Source: Serinus canaria (lineage: Eukaryota; Chordata; Aves; Passeriformes; Fringillidae). Taken from it: a stretch of 64,000 nt of DNA. This document shows positions 10,707 through 23,962 of the stretch, piece after piece. The stretch spans positions 30,727,059 to 30,791,058 of the forward strand of contig NC_066313.1 in NCBI RefSeq assembly GCF_022539315.1. Direction: 5' to 3'. Numbering within the stretch: the stretch's first letter is position 1; each line of letters opens with the position of its first letter. Below the pieces are notes generated by a model. That model had not been told where the DNA came from. It saw only the letters and a program-made list of their open reading frames with translations, and ran no database searches. Both the position numbers and the translations under genes were made by a program.

Positions 10707-13597
10707 TGGCTAAAATTTTCCTTGAACATCATAGCTACTCTCAATAATTTTGGATGTTAGCAGTTATGGAGTTTTAAATATTATCAGAAATAGTTCAAGT
10801 ATAACTCTTTTTTTCCTCCACTATTTGTTTGGAAGGCAAAAGCAAATAAATATTTATCTTATGTATATATATGTGTATGTGTATGCACAAGTGCACAAAT
10901 ATATATGTGTACACATATAATTTAATTTTTCACTTTTTTTTACCTGTATCTCTTAGTTATCTTTTAAAATAATCTGTTGCTACATTCATCCATTGTGACA
11001 AAACCAAGTTTCACAAGTAGTAAGATATGATCCTTTCTTCTTCTTTGATAGAAGGAAAATGCTCAGACAAAAACTTATACAACTCTCTAAGTATGAATAA
11101 ATTATTTTGATATGGCATAATAGGTATATTATGCAAAAAGTCCTTATCTACTTTAGCTTATCCTCAGTAATTCATTTGATCAGATTTTTGTTTCCTTCTT
11201 TTAATTTGTTTAAACCAAATTTGACAGTGATGATTAACTTTTAAGAACAGCATAGCAAAAAAAAGGACTGACACTGTGTATGTAGAACCTGCTATAGGAG
11301 TTTCAAATACTGCAAACAGGCTTTGGATTGATCCATTGAAAACACTTCTAAGAATGAAGAGATATGCTAATGCTTTTTTTTATTTCATCCATAACCCACC
11401 ACACATACAGTATTTCACTGTAGTATTTTACAAGGAGAAAAGAGCACAAAAGATTTTGACTTTCCAGTGGATAAATCACCCTGGGATTTCCAGGTCAGCT
11501 GCAATGAGATTCTTCTCAGCAACTCAAGGTAACACAATCTTCATGTCTGTGACTTTTACCTATATCTGCAGTTGAAAAAAAAAAATAAAAGAACCTATCA
11601 GCTTTCTGTTCAGCCAAATAAACTGATTTGGGTTTGCATTCTTTCACAGTTGTCTCTGAATGGAAAAGGTGTTCTGCTTTGATCCCTACCATGTATTTTA
11701 CAAGTAATTACTATTATTTTTCCTTTTAATAGAACATGTACGTACAGACCTGCTGTGGCACTGTGAGCAGATGTGTACATGCTTACAACAACACATTCAT
11801 GTATTTCTTAGGTATCCAAAGGATCCTTCTGCTTCTGCCAGCAGCCTGGAAGGGTTGTGTGTAATTTAAAGAAGTCTAGGCTGTCACTAAAGGAGGATGG
11901 GGGAAGATCACAATTGCAAACCACCCTGTGTTCCTCACCAAGGACGTAAAACTAGGTAGAGTCAAGTGGAAAACTTCATTGCAACAAATATCTTGCAAAA
12001 AGAAAAAAATATCTACCAACAGAGGGGAATCTAAAACGAAAGCCTCTGGGCAGACTGGCCATTCTCAGCATTACTAAGTAGCTACAGCTGCTGTGTCAGA
12101 GCCTTAGGGCAGAGCCTGACAGGGTTCCAAATAATAAAAATTGGGATGTTTGCTACAACTTGGTTCTCTTGTTGATACCATTCACCACATATTCCTTAAT
12201 TTCATACACTGACACTGCTGCGTCCATAAATTATCACATTTTATGGTTTTATTGCTAGCAAAATAAACTTTGATGACATATTTAAAAGGCATCGAGGCTA
12301 TGAAAATGAATTTGTATTTGTGGAATATTTAAAGTTGTATTATTTTCAATATATTACAGTCAAAGGTGGAAAAAAAAAAGTGTTTAAATAAAAGTAACAC
12401 AGTGAAGGTTATTCTGACCACATATACTCACAGACACATGTAAAAATGACTTGAAAGATGTCCCATCTGCCAGGTCTCTCCATCTGACTGAAGCAGGGAG
12501 TTGCTTTGCAGCCAACCCATGATAAATAGAATGAATTCAACAAAAAATGTGGCAGGCAGCTTCTTGTCAGTCTTACTAATTAAAAAAAAGCAAACAGATG
12601 GACAAGCAATGACTCTTATTCAACAGGAATCTGGGCGCTTTAAGTGAGAAGGCACCCTCAGAATTTTCCTTGGATGCAAAAAGGAGTGTCCTTACAGATC
12701 AGTTTCCAAATTCTAGAGCTTAAGGCTTGACACTGTGTTTTTGATTGTCCTCCTGCAGCATCTCCTTCATGCATACTGGTATTGACCTTATACAGAGTTC
12801 TGCCTTGCCATGGAGGAGCAGGGCTGAGTGGTTCTTGGAGAAATGGGAGAGGAAAGGGGAAAGGAAATGAGATATCACAGGTTTGGTTTAATTATGCTGT
12901 TGTCCTTAGTATTTTTTAATCTTCAATTTATAGCATATACAATATTTAAGAACATAATTGCACATTTTGATTTTTGTTTCTTGTTATTAAAATGCAATGT
13001 ATAATATATAAAATATGTAATATAATAAAATATAGTCACCTTTTGCACTAGTGAATTATTATCACATCAACAGTGTCTGTGGGAGGATTGCTATGAGGGA
13101 GGGTGATTGCTCCTAAGGAGCAACAAGCTTGAAAGCAAACAAATAAAAGAGAAGAAGGAGATGCAGTGCTTGAAGCTTGCCATGAGATGAGAGTGAAACA
13201 AGATGGAAGAGGCAGCACACATGAAATAACATGAGTTGAAGGGAGATGCTGCCAGGGAGGGTTATGTGGGCTCATGAACAATGTGCTTCAAATCAGTGCA
13301 AAGCAACTGGGTCCTGCAGATGATTATAAAGGTGAAAAAAGGAAGGAGGAGAAAGGGGATAGCCACTACCTGGCAGAAATGATGATGGCTTTATTTGCAG
13401 CAGCTTGGGCAGAGCTAAGAGGGACTAAAAGTGAAGTGGAAGTGACAGGAGTCAAGCTGGAAAGGTGCTAGTTGAGGGGTAACCACACAGGTGGTTACTT
13501 TTTCAAAGGAGAATGACCCCTGATTCTACTACATTGGTGTCACAAGAATAGGACACAATCATGGATAGAAAAATTCTACATAAAAAATAATAACAAA
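10707..13597. other. AT-rich single-copy DNA, no gene recognised
   Basis: It contains an imperfect TA/TG-rich patch at 10862-10920 and an AT-rich patch at about 12940-13040. The longest frame (99 codons, 11276-11575) has no recognisable motif. No other repeats are seen. Confidence 0.5.
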
Positions 13598-13680
13598 ATC
13601 ATAAAACCATAAGATGGTTTGGGTTTAAAGGGCTCTTAAAGATCATCTAGGACCAATGCCCTTACCATGGACAGGGACTG
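13598..13680 (-). mobile_element. short CR1 LINE 3' fragment
   Basis: Only the last 80 or so bases of CR1 are present, in antisense: 'ataagatggtttgggttt', 'gctcttaaagatcatctagg', 'ccatggacagggac'. It is truncated after the 'cagggac' block. Confidence 0.85.
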
Positions 13681-15644
13681 TGTAGCAACTGAAATTGTGG
13701 AAAAATATTTAAAATGCATTTTTTTTTCTCCCATTTTCTGTCAATATAAGCATATATAAAAATTATCTCATTTGAACTTTTGGTACCTCTGTTAAAGACA
13801 TTATATTTCAAGACATCATTTCTACAAAGACTCACAGACATTTTTAAGTCTATACATGGTATAGAAGTTTGTAGTGCTTTATTCAGGGCACAGCAGTATG
13901 TATTTAAGCTTTTCCAGGGCAGGAAGAATACCAGTCTCAAGAACTCCAGAACTGATGAGCTGAGCTGCCAAATCCATGAGATTTAGCCTGGAAGTTATTA
14001 AAATTTTCTGTGTTAGCCTCCAAAATTTTGCTTTTTGAACAGCCTCTTTTGACTTTGAGCATATCAGCCAACTCACAACAGTTTTGAGTGAGCAGGGCCA
14101 GCTTTCTAGTCTCTTTGGGAGCCTCACTAGAAGAACCAACTGGGACTAAATCACAAAAAAGCTGCCAGCTGCTGTAGCCACCTTTCCCCCTCCAACCAAA
14201 ATGCCCAGCAAGAAATAATTCTGTGCTTCTCTAGCTTACTATCTGCCAGCTCACTAAATAGCCTTCTTCCCTCCACCAGTCCTGAGTCTTCATCATGCAG
14301 TATGGCAATTAGTTTTCCATTCTTCACTGTAACAGATTTTAAACCTGCTATCAGTAATACTGAGGTAACTCCCATACCCTGGAAGGAGTTGGAGGACCAG
14401 ACCCATGGGATATACCCTGGGGTCCTGCCTGCATCCAGCACATGCCTCTGTTTCTGTGCCAATCACCTACTTTTTCTGCCTTACTCATTCCCAAACCTTC
14501 CTGATGGTCCTGGAAGAGGAAAAGGGAAGCTGCATCCTCCTCTTTATAACTGATCCAAATACCTGCAGTATTTGGAATATTCTAAAACTCTGACTATTCT
14601 AAAATCATTGATCGCTCTCCTGAAAATATCAACAGGATACAAAAAGTCTGCACTGGGGTCATATTTTCAAGTTTCCTTTTATACATAACTGAAAGCTCAG
14701 GTCTTCATATGAAGGCATCACTTTGGAGGTACAAATTCAAAAGAAAAAATTAAATACAGCAGAAATTTCAAAGAATCATTACAGTGAATCTCTTGCCTGT
14801 GAAATCTCTGAACAACTCCTAATTTTGGCAGTTAACTGATTTTCAAAACCAGTCCACAAACCACAGTGGGGTCAGTAGAAAAGTTGCAACAGATCTGCAA
14901 AAGGAAACTGAGAGAAATCAAGTGAAATTCAAACAGGTGACATCTCTTAGAGGGGAATATGTCCAATTCAAGATGTTAATTCTGAAATAAAAGAAGGCTA
15001 AAAAATCACTGGAACTGATAATTTTATCTTTTACAGTCTGACAGAATATATTTAGTTCTCTTTTAAAAATCAATAACACAAGTCTCAACAACCATTTTTC
15101 AGGGAAAATCTAAAACCCAGATGTACTGGTCGTGCTCCCAGTTATGTGAGCATTAAAATGAGAAACAAATTCATGAATGCAAATGTAATTCAAATCAACA
15201 TCAGCACTGTCATCTGCAGAGAACACAGTATCACAGAATCAACACCTACAAACCTTTGAGTTTTGTCAGTGTTATCATTAGCAAAGCCAAATTGTGAAAT
15301 CCTCAGTCTGTTCCTCCTGCAGCAAAACTCCTCCTCACTGCTATGGGACTTTAGGACTGAGTATGGACATCAAAGTTTGGACCCATCCTCAGAGTCTCCC
15401 CAGATTCCATGCACAACATTACCAATAGGATTTCCAGGATTTAACTCTTCTGAGATTCAACCTGTGGTCAGCACTGCTCCATAGAATCCTGCATCAGACT
15501 CAAGATTGGTCATTTTCCCCAAAGTCCGCAAAAAAACCTTTTAACATTAGGACCTACTGAGTGTATGAGAGTTTAAAAAACTTCTGCAGGACTACTACAG
15601 ACCTTATCATCTGTTTCCAGCTTAAACAGAGAGCTGGATGTGCA
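13681..15644. other. single-copy DNA, no gene recognised
   Basis: Overlapping frames of 60-100 codons on both strands at 13.66-14.6 kb lack any motif that I know. A weak CR1-like 'atcacagaatcaacac' at about 15230 is too short to call. Confidence 0.5.
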
Positions 15645-15920
15645 TAAGGGAGGGAAGGAAGGAAGTGGTGGAAGGAAGGAAGTGGCGGAAGGAAGGAAGT
15701 GGCGGAAGGAAGTGGTGGAAGGAAGGAAGGAAGTGGCAGAAGGAAGGAAGGAAGTTGCGGAAGGAAGTGGCGGAAGGAAGTGGCGGAAGGAAGTGGCGGA
15801 AGGAAGGAAGTGGCGGAAGGAAGGAAGTGGCGGAAGGAAGTGGCGGAAGGAAGTGGCGGAAGGAAGGAAGGAAGTGGCGGAAGGAAGTGGCGGAAGTGGC
15901 GGAAGTGGCGGAAGTGGCTG
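15645..15920 (+). repeat. GGAA/GTGGC minisatellite-like array
   Basis: A higher-order array in which GTGGCGGAA and GTGGCGGAAGGAA-type units (9, 13 or 17 bases, according to the number of GGAA insertions) repeat with few other substitutions (occasional GTGGTGG, GTGGCAG and GTTGCGG). The last four units are pure 9-mers (15890-15918). All three plus-strand frames and the minus-strand frames stay open, giving simple K/E/G/W/R or P/S/F/L polymers. These open frames are artefacts of the repeat. Confidence 0.95.
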
Positions 15921-16315
15921 AAGGAAGAAAGGAAGAAAGGAAGAAAGGAAGAAAGGAAGGAAGGAAGAAGGAAGAAAGGAAGGAAGGAAGGAAAGGAAGA
16001 AAGAAAGAAGAAAGAAGAAGGAAAGAAGAAAGAAAGAAAGAAGGAAAGAAGAGAAAGAAGAGAAGAAAGAAGAAGAAAGAAAGAGAAGAGAAGAAGAGAA
16101 GAGAAGAGAAGAGAAGAGAAGAGAAGATAGAAGAGAATAGAAGAAAGAAGAAGAAAGCACAAAGAAAGACAAGAAAACAGAAAAGAAAGAAAGAAAGACC
16201 ACAAGAAAGAAAGAAAAGAAATACGAAAAGAAAAGAAAGAAAAGAAAGAACAAGAAAGAAAAAGAAAAGAAAAGAAAAGAAAAGAAAAGAAAAGAAAAGA
16301 AAAGAAAGAAAAAGA
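15921..16315 (+). repeat. polypurine GAAG/GAAA/GAAAA tract
   Basis: About 395 bases that are almost entirely A and G on the plus strand. They grade from GGAAGAAA units through mixed GAAG/AGAAG and AGAAG runs (about 16080-16130) to a clean AAAAG pentanucleotide array at about 16255-16305. There are few pyrimidine interruptions (about 16127-16245). It continues the array to its left, so the whole tract is about 670 bases of strand-asymmetric DNA. Confidence 0.95.
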
Positions 16316-19117
16316 CACTCTCTCCCCAAACCTACCAAAATTAAACTGTCTCCTGCACATCAAGTGCTCCCACTTTTCAAGGGGAGTGGTGACGAGAAAA
16401 GTGATAGGGAGAACAGTTCTTGATGTGACAGTTGTTAGTCATAGTGCTTAAATGCTCTACTGGAAGGCACTCAGATCGTGCAGGGATAAAGGCTGGGTAT
16501 GAAGCAGAGCAGAACATAATTCTGCCTTTTCCCCATTGTGTTTTGGAGTCTGCATCCTCTGCTCTTTCTCTAACATGATGAACCTTGTCTCTCATTAGGT
16601 ACAAATGGAATTTCACAAACATTCACACATCGGTTTTGCTCATTCACTCAGCTGAATACACAGGACTAGGAAAATAATCCTTTGGCAGCCCAAATCAAAG
16701 ATTTACACTTGGCTTTGCATATAGGAAGCCACTAAAAGATCACAATTCCATAACAAATCTAACTGAGTAACAAAACAATCCCTCCTTTTCTTTCCCCATT
16801 ATTTCTGCTCTCCCTCTTGTTTTAGATGCTTGGTCTTTGTAATTATTTTATTATTTATTCAGTGTAGTCAATGTACTCAGGAAAAGACACACCTAAAATG
16901 CCAATCCCTAATCCCTAAAAAGCTTGGTAAAAGCCAGCATTACGCATTACTCTGCCTATCCTTATTTTTGACAATTCCTTATTTTTCTGTTCTGAATAAT
17001 TAGTGGAGTCAAGATGCTACTTGCAACATTACATGATGTAGTAAAGACTTTTTGATCAATGCTGCACATTTTACAGGGCTAACCATGCTATCACTGTGAT
17101 AAAAAACCCAGTACTCTGTCTGACATAACCATATTTAATAAGGTTGAATTTTCAACTCAGAGATTTACATTTTTTTAACTGCATATATTTCCTGAAGGAT
17201 TAGTTGTAAAGCAATCAATGGCAATACTTTTTTTTTTCTCTGAAATTATCTGAATTTGAAACCCTGTGTTCTGTTCCTATTACCCCTTTTTTTATTAGGG
17301 CTTCTCATCACTAAATACCCAAGTATATAACACTAAACACTTCACAAAAATAACTCTAAGAGTCATTAGAGATGTTTTATAGTTGGGAAGGTGAGTGAAG
17401 GTGTGTAAAGCCATCAAACTTGGGATCATTACACTACAGGATCTTCCAGAAAAATCAGCTTCAGTAATATCTCAGGTAATAATAAATACCATTGTGCTAT
17501 GCTTAGTTCTGAATGAACCAGTGTATCAGCTTATCTTCAACTTACTTTTTCCATTTTCTGAAAATAAAATTAATGATGTTATAATGATTAGTGCTAACAT
17601 CACTAAGAGGAAAAAAAAATCTTCAGTTATTAGCAAACTTTATGTATAAATTCATGCTGTGAGTAAAATAAAAAGGTATTTTTTTCATTACCTCTAATGA
17701 GATACTGAATATCATTATGTTTAGATGGATACCAGCTAATTTGAGATGGAAGAGAAGAATGGTAACTCCAGCTTTGAGTGTTTGGCAGTGATAATTGGCT
17801 GCTCTTTACTGATTTTCTCTTATTTTATTTCATATTAATTTCATTTTATTTATTCTTACTTACTCAATTTTATTCATGTTATTTTAATCTGGTTTAGGTT
17901 TTTTGTTTTGTTTTGGTCTTTTTAAATTTATTTGGGCATTACTGTATTTAAACCACTTCAAATGCAGAAACTCTTATTTAGCAAATGTGTTATTGACACA
18001 GCCATACAACAGGGCCATCTCAAGAACAAAATTGAGTAATAACTGAAGTCCAGGTCTCCTTTCCATTAACCATCATGAATTTGTGTCTTAAAATAACTCC
18101 ATTGGTTTCAGCCTTCCCTCCAAAGCCTGGATCATCTGAGTACACACAATAGAACATACCCCTGGACAAACAAAAGGAAGGCAGATTCAACAAAGACTGA
18201 GCAAGAATGAGAAGTACCAGCGTTGTAAATCTGACATGACATTTGAAAACATTCCTTTTTCTGCTCGTTTCTGACTCTTTTGCCTTTTAGTTATTCAGCC
18301 TGCAAAAATCGCCTTTTTTTCAGGTCAGGGGTTATGTTTTATTCTCATTGCTGAATGTAAGAGGGACCTAGTTCAGGGCATTTTTCTAGTGTGAAGGAAA
18401 TGATAATCACAACCAATGTTAAGAGGAGCTTATTTTCAGGAGGGACTGCTGACATTTCACAGAGCTGCTACTTTATCTGTATTTTTAATTAAACTCTCAG
18501 AGACTTTTTCTGCAGATACATGTTTGGAAACATGTTACTGGGACACAACATAGGAGGAAAATTCAGAGGAGGTTCCTGGGAAGAGGTTGTTATATTTCAG
18601 CACAAGAAAAATCTCTACAAAACCAACTAATTTCCCAAGCCTGCATTTCCTGCAGGGACCTGCAGAAGAGGAGCCAGTGCCAGCCCAGGGATGCTGAATT
18701 CCAGTATCTCACTGCAGCATCATGACTGACGAACTTCCCAGTGTCACATAACCACACTGGCTTGTCTGGATCTGCCTTGGGAGCAGCTACAATAAGACAC
18801 ATCCTGCAGCCTTATCACCCTGTAGTTGAATGAAACAGACAAAGCTCAAGAGAGAGAACAGAAAATAAGATGACCCAGGTGGTTCAGCAGCAAAAAAGGC
18901 TGATACAGACATAACCCGCTGCACGTGTGGATGAAAGTGTGAGCCACTGCAGGAGGCTGAGCTGCATGGGGAAACAAGGACAAGCAGTGTTTGGGATTGC
19001 TCCAGAAATCCTGAGTAAAACCTGTACAGCACTGTGTGAGGGAAAACTAAAAGTAGAAGGCAAGGTGATCTCTTATTATGGCTTGAGATTTCAAAGGAGA
19101 AGCAGGACATATGCAAG
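16316..19117. other. AT-rich single-copy DNA, no gene recognised
   Basis: No ORF of note (longest about 84 codons, 17395-17649). Short T runs lie near 17229-17238 and T/A-rich sequence at 17815-17935. A 119-codon minus frame begins near 19146 and runs to 18787, without a recognisable motif and partly in the CR1 below. Confidence 0.5.
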
Positions 19118-19413
19118 AGAGCAGGAGAGACTTTTAACAAAGGCATGGAGTAATGGGATAAAGGGGAATGGCTTTAAACAGAAAGAGTGAAGGTTCAGGC
19201 TGGATATTAAGAAGAATTCCTTATTGTGAGGGTGGTGGGGCACTGGAACAGGCTGTCCAGAGAAGATGTGGCAGCCCCATCCCTGGAAGTGTTCAAGGCC
19301 ACGTTGGATGGGGTTTGAGCAACCTGGTCCAGTGGAAGGTGTCCCTGGTCATGGTGGGGGCTTGGAAATAGATGATCTGTGGGGCCCACTCCAACCCAAA
19401 CCCTTCTATGATA
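19118..19413 (+). mobile_element. CR1 LINE fragment (3' region)
   Basis: Sense orientation. In order: 'gggataaaggggaatggctt', 'ggatattaagaagaattcc', 'gtgagggtggtggggcactgg', 'ggaagtgttcaaggcc', 'gcaacctggtccagtgg' and the end 'ccaacccaaacccttctatg'. This is the classic avian CR1 3' segment, about 300 bases and 5'-truncated. The octamer tail is reduced to one degenerate copy. Confidence 0.93.
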
Positions 19414-22400
19414 TGTGAGTGAATAGGAGATAATTTCATATATGTCAAGATTTAAAACAAACACCCTTTTGTTTTAGTGACTGAGTTTAGTGGGGGAAGG
19501 GAATTCCAAAGCCTTTGTTTTGTTGTTCTTTCCAGAGGAAAAAAAGATATAAAGGGAGACTTTTCTCAGGATTAATTATTGAGTGTTCCAGTGCTTTATA
19601 ATATATTTATATACTCCCTTGAGATTGGCAAGCTCTTTCCCTCTTTCTCTTTTACTCTGTCATCTCCAACCCAGCACTTTTCACTCAAACACCCAATGAG
19701 ACTCTTTGTAGTACCAGAAGAGAAGAAGGTGCTGGGGGAAATGCTGGAACCCTGCACAGCTCTCAGGAGCTTCGCTCCAGCAAAGGGCTTCCTGAGAACC
19801 TCCTGCTAACAGCCTTGCTCCCAGGATTCAGGAACATGGCTGCAGAGGAATATATCAATGCCCAAGTCTAATACTTAAAATTGAAACTCTTCTAGAAATC
19901 CATTTTATTGCCATAATTATTATGCCTTGTCACAGAATTTTATTTGCTTGTGCCCCTTTTCTACATAGTTTGGGTTTTCACTTTAATCTTATCCCTCTCT
20001 CCCATTACAACATTAAGAAGAAAGACCAGATTAAAATGTATTTGCAGTTTGAAATAAGGATGGCAAGAGGATTTTGATAAATGTCTGCCACAGGAGCATG
20101 AATTTTATTAGATGAAAGTACAGCTGCTGAACTACTCGGATGAGCCAGATGATGCTGGAAAGACTACAGCTGATGGATGAGAAGGAAGAGCAGCTGTGCT
20201 TCCAGGGCTGAGGAGGTAAGATACAGCTTTGATGTTTGCCCCTGTTAATGAGCCTGTTTGCAGGTACACAGCCTCTCCAAAGCCCTAAGCAAACAGTAAT
20301 TAAAACACTTATTTAGGGTCTTACACTTGCAGGGATGGTGAAAGAGATAAATAAGGTGAAAACTTGGCCCCATTGACCTCAGCTATGGCCAGATCACTTT
20401 GGTGGAGCCAAAGTTCACCCCAAAGTAGTTTTCTACAGACTCCACTGAAAACAGCATTCTGTGGCTTTTCACCATTGTTATGGTGGTGAGAGCAAGTGCC
20501 TTGGCTTACCTGGAGACTTTATCAAGCAGAACAACTAGACATGATTTTATATAAATGTTCTAGACATTTATTTATTTATTTATATAGCTGTTTTGGACAT
20601 TACCTCTGGAGCTTGGAACAGCAGCAGAAAAAATCAGTTCTGCATTAAGATACCATCTATTGTTTCCCTGTTTTGTACTTTGGGCTGTGTCCAAGATGTA
20701 CCACGACTCTCTTCTTTCAGACTGGCATGATAGCAATGAAGAAATGTCTCTGAGACACTTGCTACACACGTTCAAAATATTTCTCTTTGCTAAATAATGC
20801 CCTAGTAAAATTTCTCTTTGTAAAATTCACATCACTAGTAAGTTTAACCACAGCTAGGCTTGTGTACTGGGCACTGTGTGCTTACATGTACTCCAGTACA
20901 GACACAGGCTGTGAGTATGAGGATGTGTCACAATCTATTGAGCTAATAGCATGAATTTAAAATTCCACGATAAAGCATTTACATGAGGGATAACAGCTTT
21001 ACTGAACTACCAAAAAAAGCACAGTTTGTGAGTTATTTAAATTCTGCATTTGAAAGTAGAGAGGGTCTTGTAGTCTGTTATCTAGAGAAGATAGATATGG
21101 CTCCAGAGGAGGAATATTTGCCTAAACACAAACTTCCACAATCTTCATCTGAGTTAGCCAGTATGAGTTAGCTTCTTTTGTACTTCTCTGACTTCATGTA
21201 GAGGAAACACATCTCCAAAAGCAGAATCACTTAATCTAAAAACAAACTTATGATTTTCTTGACCCACTCTGGAGAGATCCAGTCAACCAGCTTACATAAT
21301 GCTACCTACACTGCAGATATCTGAAATTAGGGAAGGCAAATCTTATGCCTGGTAGTTTATGTTACTCCCTCAGCAGCATCTCAAGTCAACACATCCAAAG
21401 TCTTTAGAAATACTTATCAGAGAAATAATCTAATCCAAACTGGCTAATGGAGAGAGATAGCTCCATACAGACAACCAGCTCTGTCCAACATGAGATACTG
21501 TCCTATGGAGTTACATTTCTCTCTCTATCTCCTCTTACTAGATAAGATACTTAAATTTCATGTGGCTACAGTCAGGGAAAAAATGTCCCCCAAGGCTGAA
21601 TGTCTTCCTGTGGTTCAATGAACGAACAACTAATTTCAGTTTAATTCTCTCTCACTATGTTTCAGGAGTGTGGAAGAGTTTAGCTTTAGTCTTGCTACAT
21701 CCTGCCTCTCCTACAAAGGATGCAATTTAGTGAGTGACAAAAAGTGGGAAATTAAGACTATGACTTGCTTTATAGGAGGTTACATTTTCAAAACACTGAT
21801 GAACTTGGATGGCTCGACATTCACAGGTCAGACTTGGATACCTGAAGAGGGTGATTTTCAGAACTCCTCTTTGGCTCTCATAAGGTCTAGTGACATTTAT
21901 TAATTATTTTGGTCTGAGAAGTCAAAATAACATATTGTTTTGTGAATGCAGCTCCCAGTATAAGTAGTGCTTTCAGAAAACTGTAACAACACTAGAACCC
22001 TCAACCCCATGTAAATATGTTAACACTTCAATTACATCTGTTGCATGTCAATATTTTAAAATTCAATTTTCAAAATCATGGCCAGATCCTGACTTAATTA
22101 AAGGCATACTTCTTTCTAGGAGTATTCAAATTCTATAAAAATATTCTCAGAAGAGGCAAGAGGGAGAAATACTTTCAGTTAGCATAAAGCCAGCATAAGA
22201 AGTTTGGTATCTCACATGGTATCTCCCAGTTAACATGCGAGGGCAAACAGCGTAAAACAGAACCACACTCCAAAAAATTCTCCCTAGAGGCCATCAGTTT
22301 TTGTTATACGAAGCCTTATTCTTTATACTAATTTTGCAAACAGTGATTCAAAATATTCCCTATTTCCTCCTTATACCTCCTTGTCAGCCTGCCCTCACCT

Positions 22401-23238
22401 TCTGCCAGATGAATCTTGATGCAAGAAAGTCTCAGTTCTGTCAGCCTCAAATACTACTTGTCATCAAAAATCACTTACAAATCAAGAAAAAAAAAGCATC
22501 ATTTGTGTTGCTAGAAGTAAGCAATGAAGAGCATTTTACAATGGCCCACCCTCCAATTTTAGTGTGGCTGTTAACCAGCTGAGATCAGCTTCAGCCTCCT
22601 GACAGTCGTGCAGCAGAGCTGATGAGTGAAGATCCCTAACTCAGCACTTAAACACAGATTAGTGCTGCCCACTCCAATCCAGCTCAGAGCAAGTCTTCAC
22701 TGTGTGTTCCTTTATACTCCACGCTTCTTTAAGGGCAGCATTACAAAAACTTCTTACTCATTTAAGTAATAACAAGCCTGTTGCTATTTCAGTTTGGCTT
22801 CCACAAGTCTGCCCATTTGTGTTAGAGGACAAGACTGTTTGCAGCCACAGTTCACAACAGTAATCCCTTTTAATACATTTGATAGAAGAGGAACACATCT
22901 CTCATCTCCCTTTGTGTTCCAGCTTTCAAGACTAATGTATTGACAGTACTTCTTTCCTGTAATCATTTTCTTAATCACTGGATTCTTCTAAGATTTTTCT
23001 AAGCTCCCAGAGCTTTGCTTTGGTTTTGTGTTTACTCAGTCTCCAACAACAGAGCTTGCCTCATCACCCTATTTAGTCAGGCACTTCTCTAGCTCCATTG
23101 TCATTAGGCTTAAAGGGAGTGACCCATTCTCCTTCCAACAATAATTCTGGAGTGTATCCAAAACATGGAAGGAACAACTTTTGTCTCTATATTCCCTCCA
23201 CTGAATAAACTCTTGCTTTCCAGCAGAATTCCTCTGGT
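19414..23238. other. single-copy DNA, no gene recognised
   Basis: It contains a short TTTA run at 20567-20584. Frames of 60-93 codons at 20983-21171, 21670-21903 and 22301-22582 show no known family. No repeat family is seen in about 3.8 kb. Confidence 0.5.
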
Positions 23239-23321
23239 TTTATTTTTTTACTTCAGTCCAAGTAGTCACTGAGTTCAGTACTTTCACTCAGTGACTACTT
23301 GGACTGAAGTAAAAAAATAAA
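23239..23321. repeat. perfect 36-bp inverted repeat with 11-base loop
   Basis: The left arm 23239-23274 and right arm 23286-23321 are exact reverse complements over all 36 positions; the loop is 23275-23285. The arms hold a T-rich outer part and the core ACTTCAGTCCAAGTAGTCAC. There is no target-site duplication next to the arms and no sign of a longer transposon. As DNA this could form a cruciform, and as RNA an unbroken hairpin. Whether it is transcribed is unknown. Confidence 0.95.
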
Positions 23322-23884
23322 CAGCATAATAAGACAGAGTAACACTAATAATATAAATTTTAAAAGAGGAATTAACTACTTATTTTGCTATTTTTTGGCT
23401 ATTGGCTTCTCAAAGCTTCTATCTGTCTTAAAAGTCTTACAGGAAAAAAAAAAATCTCAAATCATGCCAGGCATAATTCAATCCATAACAACAAAATCCA
23501 CAACTTTGGGCCAGAAGAGGCTTTCATGAGCCAAAAAGAAAGTCTGCTGTAAGATTTCAACTCCTGCCTCTTGGACATCTCACTGCTGGCCTTGGCCAAT
23601 TTGATACTGCAATTTGGTGCCAAAACTGTCTCCAACACTTTAACACCTCTGTAATTTCTTTGCTGTGGACAAGTAGATAAGCAAGGGTGATGTCCAACTT
23701 CAGCCTGGTCCAGCAAGTGGGAGACTTGGGTTAAATGACTTCCCTTGTTGAAAACACAATTCACAGATCTGTAGGGTTCCCTGAGAACAGACTAGGCTGT
23801 GCTCTAGCTCCCCGCTGAAACTACACCAACAGGCAGAAAGAAAACACACGGTGTGATTCCTGGCCTTGTCCTCTTCAGGGCCAG
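23322..23884. other. single-copy DNA, nothing recognised
   Basis: A 100-codon minus-strand frame (23462-23764) has no recognisable motif. No repeat is seen. Confidence 0.5.
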
Positions 23885-23962
23885 GAGTGAAATTCAATGA
23901 TCCTCATGGGTCCCTTCCAGCTCACGAATTCTGTGGTTCTATAGTTCTACATGATTCCATGA
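23885..23962 (+). mobile_element. CR1 LINE extreme 3' end
   Basis: 'caatgatcctcatgggtcc', 'cttccagctcacgaattctg' and then degenerate octamer copies (ttctgtgg, ttctatag, ttctacatg, attccatg) match the 3' terminus of a CR1 subgroup in sense orientation. Sequence upstream does not clearly continue the element. Confidence 0.75.

Noticed and set aside
10862..10920. TA/TG-rich stretch as a microsatellite
   Set aside because: The period is too irregular to call an array. It is noted only as AT-rich sequence.
15554..16423. Several open frames of 93-269 codons on both strands
   Set aside because: They run through the GGAA/GTGGC and GAAA repeats, give simple K/E/G/R or S/F/L/P polymers and are open in many frames at once. 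This is a repeat artefact.
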